Source: Variovorax sp. HW608 (GTDB lineage: Bacteria > Pseudomonadota > Gammaproteobacteria > Burkholderiales > Burkholderiaceae_C). From it: DNA of 64,000 nucleotides. Below are positions 1 to 7,605 of this stretch, in pieces. The stretch covers positions 930,001-994,000 of the forward strand of contig NZ_LT607803.1 in the NCBI RefSeq assembly GCF_900090195.1, read 5' to 3'. Below the pieces are notes generated by a model, which saw only the letters and a list, made by a program, of their open reading frames with translations, was not told the DNA's origin and did no database searches. Numbering within the stretch: position 1 is the stretch's first letter; each line of letters opens with the position of its first letter. The position numbers were made by a program, and so were the translations under genes.

Positions 1-231
1 GGCCGGCAGGATCTGGTCGAGCTCGGGCCAACTGTCCGGGGTCACCACCTCGACCACGCCGAGGCACTCGCGCGCGGCCGTCGCATCGATGCGTTTGATC
101 CTCGCGTGGGCGTGCTCGCTGCGCACGAACGTCACGTAGCCCATTCCAGGCCACTGTGTGTCCTCGACGTACAAGCCTGCACCGGTCACCAACCGGCGAT
201 CCTCCTGTCTGAGAACCGAGTCACCGAACAT
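1..231 (-). CDS. Molybdenum hydroxylase large subunit (CoxL/XdhA-type), 5' end only
   Basis: This is the first 77 codons of a molybdopterin-binding subunit of the CO dehydrogenase/xanthine dehydrogenase family; the rest lies beyond the left edge. The translation starts MFGDSVLRQEDRRLVTGAGL and contains the family signature FVRSEHAHARIKRIDATAA followed by GVVEVVTP, matching the N-terminal segment of the two complete CoxL proteins in this window. ATG at 231 is chosen because it gives the usual start just before the R-E-D-x-R-x-x-T-G motif. It overlaps by 11 bp the stop of the broken CoxM remnant (221-462), as in an M-L gene order. Whether the rest of the gene is intact cannot be seen here. Confidence 0.85.
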   Translation of the reverse strand, partial: MFGDSVLRQEDRRLVTGAGLYVEDTQWPGMGYVTFVRSEHAHARIKRIDATAARECLGVVEVVTPDSWPELDQILPA

Positions 232-462
232 CGAACCGACTCCAATGATCCGCGAGCGGATCACCTGACTCTTGGCGGTGGGCCAGAGCGTCGTTGATGG
301 GGATCCCGACGAACAGTCCCGGCCGCGCGAGCCGCATCTCCATCATGGGCACGAGACTTTGCCCGCCCGCGAGCAGCCTGACATCGCCCCATGTTCGCGG
401 AGCAGTTCCAGCGCCAGAGATTCGCTCTCGGCGCGAACGTAGTTGAACGGGGCCGTTTTCAT
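221..462 (-). pseudogene. CoxM-type FAD-binding subunit, frameshifted and truncated remnant
   Basis: From ATG at 462 the minus strand encodes MKTAPFNYVRAESESLALEL, almost identical in pattern to the start of the intact CoxM at 24542 (MKAAPFDYVRAES). Near position 386 the frame is lost. The sequence continues one frame over as DVRLLAGGQSLVPMMEMRLA followed by RPGLFVG, the FAD-binding segment that should come next. It then reaches a stop at 221, so only about 80 codons exist where the family has about 290. The middle and C-terminal domains (the R-N-R-G-T-x-G-G motif and beyond) are missing. The remnant runs straight into a CoxL start at 231. This is a decayed gene or a sequencing indel combined with a real internal deletion; the missing 200 residues cannot be explained by one base error. 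Confidence 0.8.
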
Positions 463-506
463 GCGTCGGCATCATGATGAGCGGGGCACGTTCAGGCAAC
501 GGAAAT

Positions 507-527
507 ATTCTCATTGAGCGTGAGATA
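507..527. promoter_or_regulatory. AT-rich divergent promoter region with ATTCTCATT motif
   Basis: Between the broken CoxM (start 462, minus) and the LysR gene (start 572, plus) lies an AT-rich patch. It includes ATTCTCATT at 507-515, which also occurs at 11506 and 59926 upstream of other catabolic genes. On the minus strand it reads AATGAGAAT, whose last six bases resemble a -10 element. A short stretch with ATTGAG and GAGATAT follows. The divergent layout fits a LysR-controlled promoter, but no full consensus can be claimed. Confidence 0.35.
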
Positions 528-571
528 TAGTCACTCGACCGGACAGGAGACCCTTCCCACAATTCGGAACA

Positions 572-1504
572 ATGATGAGGAGACTCCCACCATTGAATGC
601 CGTGCGCGCGTTCGAAGTCGCTGCCAAGTACGAGAGCTTTACCAGGGCGGCGGAGGAACTCAACGTCACGCACGGCGCAGTCAGCAGGCAGGTTGCGCTG
701 CTGGAGGAATGGTTCGGCCGGCCGCTGTTTCGTCGAGCTTCTTCGAAGTTGACCTTGACGGACGCCGGCCGCAGCTATCTTCCCGAGGTCACGGCCGCGC
801 TGGATCGGCTGGCGCTTGCCTCGATGTACGTCCTCGAGCAGGCCGCACCGAGAAGTTTGCGGGTGAGCGCGCCGCCCACGTTCACGATGCGATGGCTGAT
901 CGCACGGATGTCCGGATTCCAGAGGCGCCGGCCGGACGCGGAGATCCGCATGATGACCTCGCTGGAAAGACCCAATTTTCAATCGAATTTGTACGACGTC
1001 GCGATCCGCGGCGCACACGAGCCACCCGGCGACTGCGGCTCGGTTCGATTCATGTGCGAGTACATCCTGCCGATCTGCCATCCCGACTTGGCGGAAGACG
1101 GCCAGTTGCGTGCGCCGCAGGACATAGCACGACACACGGTCATCAGCTACGCCACTGAACCTTATGCCTGGAGCGAATGGCTGCAAACGGCAGGCGCCCC
1201 CGACGTGCAGCCGAAGCAATCCCTGAAGTTCGAGCAGATGTACTTCGCCCTGCAGGCGGCGTGCGAAGGCCTCGGCCTGGTCCTCGTGCCGCTCTTCCTG
1301 GTGCTCGATGACATCATCGCAGGCAAGCTGTGCGCACCCTTCGGAGCCCTGGGCGTGAAACGCCGCAACTACTACGCGAGCTACTCCGAATCCTCCGAAG
1401 CGTACCCGGCAGTCACCCAGTTCTGCGAATGGCTTCAGAGTGAAGGCGCCGCCACGGAGCGCTCGATCGACGAGTGGGCAAGGTCCCAGGGCTGGGAGCT
1501 TTGA
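572..1504 (+). CDS. LysR-family transcriptional regulator (GcvA-like)
   Basis: A 310-residue LysR-type regulator. The N-terminal winged helix-turn-helix covers about residues 5-65 (LNAVRAFEVAAKYESFTRAA, then THGAVSRQVALLEE), followed by a periplasmic-binding-like effector domain that includes SLRVSAPPTFTMRWL. The L-x-A-x-R-x-F-E-x-A-A opening and H-G-A-V-S-x-Q motif are typical of the GcvA subgroup. Tandem ATG codons occur at 572 and 575 and no strong ribosome site decides between them. It is divergent from the broken CoxM/CoxL genes, so it probably controlled that operon and itself. It ends only 6 bp from the converging aldehyde dehydrogenase gene. The effector is unknown. Confidence 0.9.
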   Translation: MMRRLPPLNAVRAFEVAAKYESFTRAAEELNVTHGAVSRQVALLEEWFGRPLFRRASSKLTLTDAGRSYLPEVTAALDRLALASMYVLEQAAPRSLRVSAPPTFTMRWLIARMSGFQRRRPDAEIRMMTSLERPNFQSNLYDVAIRGAHEPPGDCGSVRFMCEYILPICHPDLAEDGQLRAPQDIARHTVISYATEPYAWSEWLQTAGAPDVQPKQSLKFEQMYFALQAACEGLGLVLVPLFLVLDDIIAGKLCAPFGALGVKRRNYYASYSESSEAYPAVTQFCEWLQSEGAATERSIDEWARSQGWEL

Positions 1505-1510
1505 ATCCAT

Positions 1511-2977
1511 CTAGGCCTTCGCGGCGATACCGCCGAAGCAGATGAATTTCGTCTCCACGTAGTCTTCGATGCCGTACTTCGAGCCTTCCCGTCCGAACCC
1601 GGATTCCTTGATCCCACCGAACGGTGCGAGTTCGGTCGAGAGCGTGCCTTCATTGACACCGACCATTCCGACTTCCAGCGCCTCGGCCACGCGCCACGCG
1701 CGGCCCACATCCCGAGAGTAGAAGTAGCCCGCGAGGCCGTACGGGGTGTCGTTGGCCTGGGCGATGACTTCGGCCTCGTCGACAAAGCGCTGCAGCGGTG
1801 CCACGGGTCCGAAGATCTCTTCCTGGCTCATCCGCATCTGGGATGTGACGCCAGTGAGAACCGTCGGCCGGTAGTAGAGCCCGCCGAGTTCGTGTCCTCC
1901 TCCACCGGTGGCGACCCGCGCGCCAGCCGCCGTGGCTTCCTCGACAAGTGCCTTCACCTTGTCCAAGGCCGCACGGTTGATCAGCGGGCCCTGCTGCGTT
2001 GCCGGTGCCAGCGGGTCGCCCACCCTGAGGTTCGCCACGGCCTCGGTCACCATCGCGCAGAACCGGTCGTAGATGCCCGCCTGCACGAAGATCCTGTTCG
2101 CGCTGATACAGATCTGACCGGCGTTGCGGAACTTCACAGCCATCAGGCCGGCCAGCGCGGCGTCGAGATCGGCGTCGTCGAACACGATGAAGGCTGCGTT
2201 GCCTCCGAGCTCGAGAGAGACCTTCTTCACGGTGCCCGCACACTGCGCCATCAGAAGCTTGCCCACGCGGGTTGAGCCGGTGAATGAAAGCTTGCGCACC
2301 GCCGGATGAGAGGTGAATGCCTCCCCCACCGGCGCGGGTGTTGCGGTCGTCACGATGTTGAAGACCCCCGGTGGAACCCCCGCGCGCAACGCGAGCTCGC
2401 CGAGTGCAAGCGCCGACAGCGGCGTGTCCTCGGACGGTTTCAACACCACGGTGCAGCCCGCCGCGAGCGCAGGAGCGACCTTGCGGGTGACCATCGCGCT
2501 TGGGAGATTCCATGGTGTGATCAGGGCAGCGACGCCGACCGGCTCCTTGACCACGACCAGCCGACGGTCGCGGCTGTGCGCCGGGATGACGTCGCCGTAG
2601 ACGCGCTTGCCCTCCTCGGCAAACCATTCCACGAACTGGGCACCATAGACGACTTCTCCGATCGCTTCCTGCAGCGGCTTGCCCTGCTCCCTCGAGAGGA
2701 TCAGGCCGAGATCCTCGCGATGCTGCAGGATCAGCACGTGCCAACGCTTGAGGACCGCGGCGCGGTCCTTTGCGGTCAGTGCAGCCCAGGCCTTGAACGC
2801 GTCCTTCGCGGACTCGATCGCACGATTGGCATCCGTGCCGTCGGATGCGGGCACGCTCGCCAGTTCCGCAGCGCTCGACGGGTCGAGCACGGGGTGCTGT
2901 TCGCCCGACGAGGCGGCACACCATTCGCCGCCGATCAGGTTGAGGTGGCGCAGCAGCGCCTTGTCATTGAGGTTCAC
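1511..2977 (-). CDS. gabD: NAD(P)-dependent succinate-semialdehyde dehydrogenase family protein
   Basis: A full-length 488-residue aldehyde dehydrogenase that would oxidise an aldehyde, classically succinate semialdehyde, to the acid with NAD(P)+. Visible family features are TPWNLPSAM with the cofactor loop near 154-162, LKPSEDTP, FTGSTRVGK near 232-240, the general base Glu256 in LELGG and the nucleophile Cys290 in GQICISANR, plus EEIFGPV towards the C-terminus. The start is GTG at 2977, set by a strong GGAGG 7 bp upstream. It is the last gene of the minus-strand run that begins with CoxL (9947) and follows two Bug receptors. Substrate assignment to succinate semialdehyde is by family only; in this cluster another semialdehyde from ring or side-chain breakdown is equally possible. 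Confidence 0.85.
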   Translation of the reverse strand: MNLNDKALLRHLNLIGGEWCAASSGEQHPVLDPSSAAELASVPASDGTDANRAIESAKDAFKAWAALTAKDRAAVLKRWHVLILQHREDLGLILSREQGKPLQEAIGEVVYGAQFVEWFAEEGKRVYGDVIPAHSRDRRLVVVKEPVGVAALITPWNLPSAMVTRKVAPALAAGCTVVLKPSEDTPLSALALGELALRAGVPPGVFNIVTTATPAPVGEAFTSHPAVRKLSFTGSTRVGKLLMAQCAGTVKKVSLELGGNAAFIVFDDADLDAALAGLMAVKFRNAGQICISANRIFVQAGIYDRFCAMVTEAVANLRVGDPLAPATQQGPLINRAALDKVKALVEEATAAGARVATGGGGHELGGLYYRPTVLTGVTSQMRMSQEEIFGPVAPLQRFVDEAEVIAQANDTPYGLAGYFYSRDVGRAWRVAEALEVGMVGVNEGTLSTELAPFGGIKESGFGREGSKYGIEDYVETKFICFGGIAAKA

Positions 2978-3045
2978 TCAGTTCCTCCTTTCTTGCAGAT
3001 TCGGAGTTATTGGGTCAAGGCAGATTCCTGCCCGGGGCGGCCCCA

Positions 3046-4023
3046 TCAATCCAGCTTGATGGATGCTTCCTGAATCACCTTGCCCCAGCGCGCAACCTCC
3101 GAGTCCAGAAAGCGCTGGAACTCGCCCGCGTTCATGGGCGCCATGTCGATCCACTGCTCGGCGTATCTTTTAGCGAGATCCGGAGATTGCGCAGCCCTGA
3201 CAATCTCGTCGCTCAGACGTTGAACGGTCGCTCGAGGTGTGCCGGCCTTGGCGACGATCCCGAACCATGTGCCGAGATTCGAGCCGCCATAGCCCGCCTC
3301 TTTCAGCGTAGGAGCCTGCGGAAACACAGACACGCGTTGGCCACCGCCGACCGCGAGCACCTTGAGCTTGCCGTCCTTGACAAAATTTCCACTGCTTGCA
3401 GCCGGATCAAGCAAGACATCCACCTGTCCACCGACCAGATCGGTTAACGCCGGCGCCGAGCCGCGGTATGGGACGTGGTTGAGCTTCACCCCGGCCTCCC
3501 GCTGGAAGATCTCGATGAAGAGGTGCCCACCTGAGCCCGTCCCTTGCGATGCGGCGTTGACAACCCTCTGCCGAGCGCCATTGACGAATTCCGGCAGCGA
3601 ATTGAAGGGGCTGCTTGCCGGCACGACCAGCAATGTGGGTGCTGTGGCCACTCGCGCCACGGGCACGAAATCCTTCTGGATGTCGTAGTTCAGCTTCGAA
3701 TAGAGCGCCTTGTTCATCGCAAACGAACCGATCTCGCCCATGAAGAGCATGGAGCCGTCTGTCGGTCCCTGCTTGACCACATGCGCCGCGATCTGCGCGC
3801 TTCCTCCAGGCCTGTTGTCGACGATGACCCTGATCTTGAGGTTCTCCGACAGCTTCTGGCCGATTCCGCGTGCAAGCACGTCGGTGGAACCTCCGGCCGG
3901 ATAGGGCACGACAATCGTGACTTGCTGCGGCAACTCCGGCGGCAGGGTCTGGGCATCAGCCAGCAGCGGCGAGCCAATGGTTGCGAGCGCCAGACATGCA
4001 GCGACGAATCGACGTGTATTCAT
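3046..4023 (-). CDS. Bug/TctC-type periplasmic substrate-binding protein
   Basis: A 325-residue tripartite tricarboxylate transporter receptor of the Bug family, which binds carboxylates or related small molecules in the periplasm. It has a Sec signal peptide (MNTRRFVAACLALATIG, cleavage after about ADA), the first-lobe motif VPYPAGGSTDVLARGI, then VDNRPGGSAQIAA and HVPYRGSAPAL. ATG at 4023 is preferred over an in-frame TTG six codons earlier because GGAAGGG lies just before it. It is a clear tandem duplicate of the next gene (4305-5282). No TctA or TctB membrane gene is present, so it is an orphan receptor. The ligand is unknown, but placement in a molybdenum-hydroxylase operon suggests the operon's substrate. 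Confidence 0.88.
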   Translation of the reverse strand: MNTRRFVAACLALATIGSPLLADAQTLPPELPQQVTIVVPYPAGGSTDVLARGIGQKLSENLKIRVIVDNRPGGSAQIAAHVVKQGPTDGSMLFMGEIGSFAMNKALYSKLNYDIQKDFVPVARVATAPTLLVVPASSPFNSLPEFVNGARQRVVNAASQGTGSGGHLFIEIFQREAGVKLNHVPYRGSAPALTDLVGGQVDVLLDPAASSGNFVKDGKLKVLAVGGGQRVSVFPQAPTLKEAGYGGSNLGTWFGIVAKAGTPRATVQRLSDEIVRAAQSPDLAKRYAEQWIDMAPMNAGEFQRFLDSEVARWGKVIQEASIKLD

Positions 4024-4304
4024 ATTTGCCCTTCCCCCCAACTACGGGTTTCATGCCTCTTCACCGACAACATTGATCGTGCCGGCGCCAATCTCGCGGC
4101 CTCCCCGGCCCCTGGCCACAAACCACCCGCCGATGGCGCGCCCAGCAGTCGTTCGGTATCGACCGACGCCCTTCGTTGTTTCTCCTGCTGGATACGCGCG
4201 AATGGAAGTATCGGCAGCCGTCTGCGCGCGAGCAACGCAGGAATAGTCACGGCGCATCAGAAAACATTGCGCTCCTGCCTCCGTCGGCCAGCAACTGCGC
4301 AGGG

Positions 4305-5282
4305 TCAGTCCAGACTGATGGATGCCTGCTTGATCACCTTCCCCCAGCGCGCGACCTCCGAGTCGATGAAGGCCTGGAACTCCGTCGCGTTCATGGGTGC
4401 CATTTCGATGCCCTGGTCAGTGAACCTCTTGGCAACATCGGGTGACCGGACCGCCTTGCCGACTTCGTCGCTCAGGCGCTGGAGCGTGGCACGCGGCGTT
4501 CCGGCCTTTGCAACCAGTCCATACCAGGAGTCCACGTTCGACTCGGCATAGCCCGCCTCTTTCAGGGTGGGCACTTGCGGAAACATCGCCACGCGATGGT
4601 CAGATCCGACCGCCAGGATCTTCGCTTTGCCGTCCTTGACGAAGGGGGCACTGCTAAGAATGGGATCGAGCAGGATATCGACCTGTGCGCCAACCAGGTC
4701 TATGACTGCCGGCGCCGAGCCCCGGTAAGGGACATGATTCAGCTTCAGTTGCGCTTCTCGCCTGAAGAGCTCGATGAAGATATGGCCACCCGAACCCAGG
4801 CCCTGGGAGGCGATGTTGAAACTCTTCTCGCGTGCGGCCTTGATGAACTCGGGCAAGGTATTGAACGGGCTCGAGGCCGGCACGATAAGCAATGAGGGTG
4901 CGATGGCCACGCGCCCTACAGCCGTGAAGTCCTTACGGACGTCGTAGCTCAGCTTCGAGTAGAGGGTCTGATTCATCGCGAAGGACCCGATCTCGCCCAT
5001 GAAGAGCACCGATCCGTCGGCCGGGCCTTGTTTGACGGCGTTCGCCGCGATCTGAGCGCTGCCACCGGGCCGGTTGTCGACCAGCACATTGATATTCAAG
5101 TTCTCCGACAGCTTCTGGCCCACACCGCGTGCAAGCAGGTCGGTCGCGCCCCCAGCCGGATAGGGAACGACGATGGTGATCTGCCCAGGCAACTCCGCCG
5201 CACGCGCTTGCTGGCCTGCCAGGATGGGCGCGCAGAGGGCGGCAACGAGCAGCCCGCCGATGATCGTTCGACGCGATTTCAT
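4305..5282 (-). CDS. Bug/TctC-type periplasmic substrate-binding protein (tandem paralogue)
   Basis: A 325-residue Bug-family receptor with signal peptide MKSRRTIIGGLLVAALCAPI and mature start near ARAAELPGQ. It shares long near-identical stretches with the adjacent receptor at 3046-4023, for example VDNRPGGSAQIAA and LFMGEIGSFAMN, so the pair is a gene duplication. It lies 39 bp downstream of the SDR and 281 bp upstream of its paralogue, all on one strand. The spacer between the two receptors (4024-4304) shows no gene and could hold a separate promoter. The ligand is unknown and no cognate membrane permease is in the window. Confidence 0.88.
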   Translation of the reverse strand: MKSRRTIIGGLLVAALCAPILAGQQARAAELPGQITIVVPYPAGGATDLLARGVGQKLSENLNINVLVDNRPGGSAQIAANAVKQGPADGSVLFMGEIGSFAMNQTLYSKLSYDVRKDFTAVGRVAIAPSLLIVPASSPFNTLPEFIKAAREKSFNIASQGLGSGGHIFIELFRREAQLKLNHVPYRGSAPAVIDLVGAQVDILLDPILSSAPFVKDGKAKILAVGSDHRVAMFPQVPTLKEAGYAESNVDSWYGLVAKAGTPRATLQRLSDEVGKAVRSPDVAKRFTDQGIEMAPMNATEFQAFIDSEVARWGKVIKQASISLD

Positions 5283-5321
5283 GTTTGTCTCCGTTTGTCT
5301 CGTTTTGCGACGCGGGCGGCG

Positions 5322-6164
5322 TCAGGGGATCCCCGGCGCCTCGCTGCGCACGGCGTCCTGCGTCCATGTCGAACCCTCGCGAATCGCGCGAAAGCGCGCC
5401 GCGATGCGGGCGTCATATTCCGGATGGGAGATCACATACAGCTGCTCGTCCTGCACCGCCTTGCGGACCAGGCATCCGAGCCGATACGGATCCATCGCCT
5501 CCTCCGAAGCGGACGGTGCGCCGGCTGCCTCGTTCGGGTCTTCCCGCGGCGACAAGCCCAGCGCAGGTCGCGAGGTTTTCCACAAGGAAGTCCGCACGGC
5601 ACCGGGGCACACGATCGTCACGCCGATGCCGGACGGCGCCAATTCGGCGGCGAGCGTCTCCGACAGTCCGACGACGCCGAATTTGGTCGCGGTGTAGGCG
5701 CCGGCATTCGGCAGGTCCCCCATCAGTCCCGCCACGGAAGCGGTGTTCACGATATGACCGCATCCACGTGCACGCATGCCGTCGACGACGGCCACGACCC
5801 CGTTGTAGACGGAGCTCAGATTGAGCTGCAGGGTTCGATCCCATACTTCCGGCGACAGGCTGGAAATCGGAAATCCCAACGCGCTCGCGCCCGCGTTGTT
5901 GCAAAGGATGTCCACGCGGCCCCAGCGTCCCTCGACCTCACCGACGGCGCGGCGCCAAGCCGCGCGATCCGTCACATCCAACGCAACGAACATGGCCTCG
6001 AACGATGCGCGGCCCAGCACCCGGACCATCTCCCTGCCGCCGGCCTCGTCCACATCGGCAATCGCGACCCGCGCGCCGGCCTGCGCGAACGCGCGGGCCA
6101 TGCCTTGGCCAATGCCGCTCGCGCCACCGGTGATGAGCACAACCTTCCCGCGCAGGTCCCTCAT
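5322..6164 (-). CDS. SDR-family NAD(P)-dependent oxidoreductase
   Basis: A 280-residue short-chain dehydrogenase/reductase. It shows the Rossmann motif TGGASGIG near residue 12, D-V near 62, the NNAG motif near 90, the catalytic serine in NTASVAG and the YxxxK pair in AYTATKFG, followed by PGAV. ATG at 6164 overlaps the stop of the upstream CoxM by four bases (ATGA), indicating translational coupling. It is therefore part of the CoxL-CoxS-CoxM operon and probably oxidises or reduces an alcohol or ketone produced in the same pathway. The C-terminal 50 residues (MDPYRLGCLVRKAVQDEQLY) look like those of SDRs acting on bulky substrates. Substrate not identifiable. Confidence 0.88.
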   Translation of the reverse strand: MRDLRGKVVLITGGASGIGQGMARAFAQAGARVAIADVDEAGGREMVRVLGRASFEAMFVALDVTDRAAWRRAVGEVEGRWGRVDILCNNAGASALGFPISSLSPEVWDRTLQLNLSSVYNGVVAVVDGMRARGCGHIVNTASVAGLMGDLPNAGAYTATKFGVVGLSETLAAELAPSGIGVTIVCPGAVRTSLWKTSRPALGLSPREDPNEAAGAPSASEEAMDPYRLGCLVRKAVQDEQLYVISHPEYDARIAARFRAIREGSTWTQDAVRSEAPGIP

Positions 6165-7045
6165 GCTGGCACCGCCTGCTGAAGGACCTGCGACCAGGCG
6201 TTCAGAACCGCCTGGCGCGCCGTGACGCGGCAAAGGTGGGCGCGATCCTCGGCGGAAAGAAGCATGTCGTCATTGAACTCGAGCCCCTCGGCCGCCTGCG
6301 CGCTGGCTTCCTCGACTGCGCTGGGCGTCAGGGAGCTGCCTTCGAGCACCCGTTCCATCGCCTGCGCGCGCCGCGCCGTCGTGCTGGTACCGGTCACGCC
6401 GATGCGCAGGCTTCGCGCACGCCCGCTGGCGTCCGCCGACACGCTGGTCGCCACGCCGATCACCGCGAAACGCGAAGCGGGATGCGGCACCTTGATGTAG
6501 GTCGCGCCGGTGCGCGGGGCTGGCTTGGGCAAACGGATGTCGATGAGGATCTCGCCTGGCTCCAGCGCAGTGGAGAGCAGTCCCTGCTGCCAATCCGCGG
6601 CATCGATGATCCGGCCTCCGCGCAGGCTCATCGTCACCATCTTGGCATCGAGGGCCAGGATGTGGGCCGGATAGTCGGCGTTCGGATCGGAATAGGACAG
6701 CGATCCGCCGATGGTTCCGCGGTTGCGCACCTGGGCATCGGCAATCACGCCGGCGGCGCGGCCCAGCGCGGGAAACCATTCGGCGATCATGGAAGACGAC
6801 TCGATCTCCCAGTGCGTGGTCAGCGCGCCGATGGACAGGGTGTCGTCTTCCCTGCGGATGCCTTTGAGCATCTCGATTCCACCGATGTCGATCAGGTGGG
6901 CAGGCTGCACCATGCGCAGCTTCATCGCCGGGATCAGGGAGAAGCCCCCCGCAAGAACGCGGGCGTCGTCGCCATGCTTGTCCAGCAGCTCGAGGGCCTC
7001 GGCGATCTCGGCCGGACGGTGATAGTCGAAGGAAGCGGGATACAT
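6161..7045 (-). CDS. Molybdenum hydroxylase FAD-binding subunit (CoxM-type)
   Basis: A 294-residue medium subunit of a CoxLMS-family hydroxylase. It carries FAD and passes electrons from the [2Fe-2S] subunit to an acceptor. FAD-binding signatures are VLAGGFSLIPAMKLRM near 35-50 and RNRGTIGGSLSYSDPNADYP near 108-128; the CO-dehydrogenase flavoprotein C-terminal domain follows. It lies 8 bp after the CoxS stop and overlaps the SDR downstream by 4 bp. The start MYPASFDYHRP at 7045 is the usual family start. Together with 7054-9947 it makes one complete enzyme, in the order L-S-M, which differs from the M-S-L order of the second copy at 24542. Confidence 0.92.
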   Translation of the reverse strand: MYPASFDYHRPAEIAEALELLDKHGDDARVLAGGFSLIPAMKLRMVQPAHLIDIGGIEMLKGIRREDDTLSIGALTTHWEIESSSMIAEWFPALGRAAGVIADAQVRNRGTIGGSLSYSDPNADYPAHILALDAKMVTMSLRGGRIIDAADWQQGLLSTALEPGEILIDIRLPKPAPRTGATYIKVPHPASRFAVIGVATSVSADASGRARSLRIGVTGTSTTARRAQAMERVLEGSSLTPSAVEEASAQAAEGLEFNDDMLLSAEDRAHLCRVTARQAVLNAWSQVLQQAVPA

Positions 7046-7053
7046 CGGTTCCC

Positions 7054-7605
7054 CTAGACTGCGCCGCAGCGGCGCTGGTGGAGATCCGTCGGACAGGCGC
7101 CCTCAGGCCTGGGCACGACACGCTCCGCGGCGCTCGACCGCATTTGCTCCCCTGCCCGCTTCACCGCCTTGACGATGTTGTGGTACCCAGTGCAACGGCA
7201 GATGTTTCCCTCGAGCTGGTGACGGATCTCTTCATCCGTCGCGTCGGGATAGCGTGCGAGGAGCTGCCTCACGCTCATCACCATCCCCGGGGTGCAGAAG
7301 CCGCACTGCAGGCCATGCTCCACGCTGAAAGCCTCCTGGATCGGATGCAGCTTGCCGTCCCGAGCCATCCCCTCGATGGTGACGATCTCGCATCCCTGCG
7401 CCTGCACCGCCAGGACGGTGCAGGATTTCACCGCCTGGCCGTCGATGTTGATCGTGCAGGCGCCGCACTGCGTCGTGTCGCAGCCGACGTGCGTCCCAGT
7501 GAGCCGCAGCTGGTTGCGCAGCAGATGAACCAGCAGCGTCCGTGACTCGACGGTGCAAGCACGGCGCTCGCCGTTGATGCTCAAGTTAATCTTGTGTGTG
7601 CTCAT
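7054..7605 (-). CDS. Molybdenum hydroxylase [2Fe-2S] subunit (CoxS-type)
   Basis: A 183-residue small subunit with two [2Fe-2S] clusters. The plant-ferredoxin-like N-terminal domain has GCDTTQCGACTINIDG and a later SCT cysteine; the helical C-terminal domain has CGFCTPGMVMS and NICRCTGYHNIV. ATG at 7605 gives MSTHKINLSINGE and overlaps the CoxL stop by four bases. The tail after residue 160 (SSAAERVVPRPEG and on) is about 20 residues longer than usual and low in structure. It relays electrons from the molybdenum site in CoxL to FAD in CoxM. Confidence 0.93.
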   Translation of the reverse strand: MSTHKINLSINGERRACTVESRTLLVHLLRNQLRLTGTHVGCDTTQCGACTINIDGQAVKSCTVLAVQAQGCEIVTIEGMARDGKLHPIQEAFSVEHGLQCGFCTPGMVMSVRQLLARYPDATDEEIRHQLEGNICRCTGYHNIVKAVKRAGEQMRSSAAERVVPRPEGACPTDLHQRRCGAV

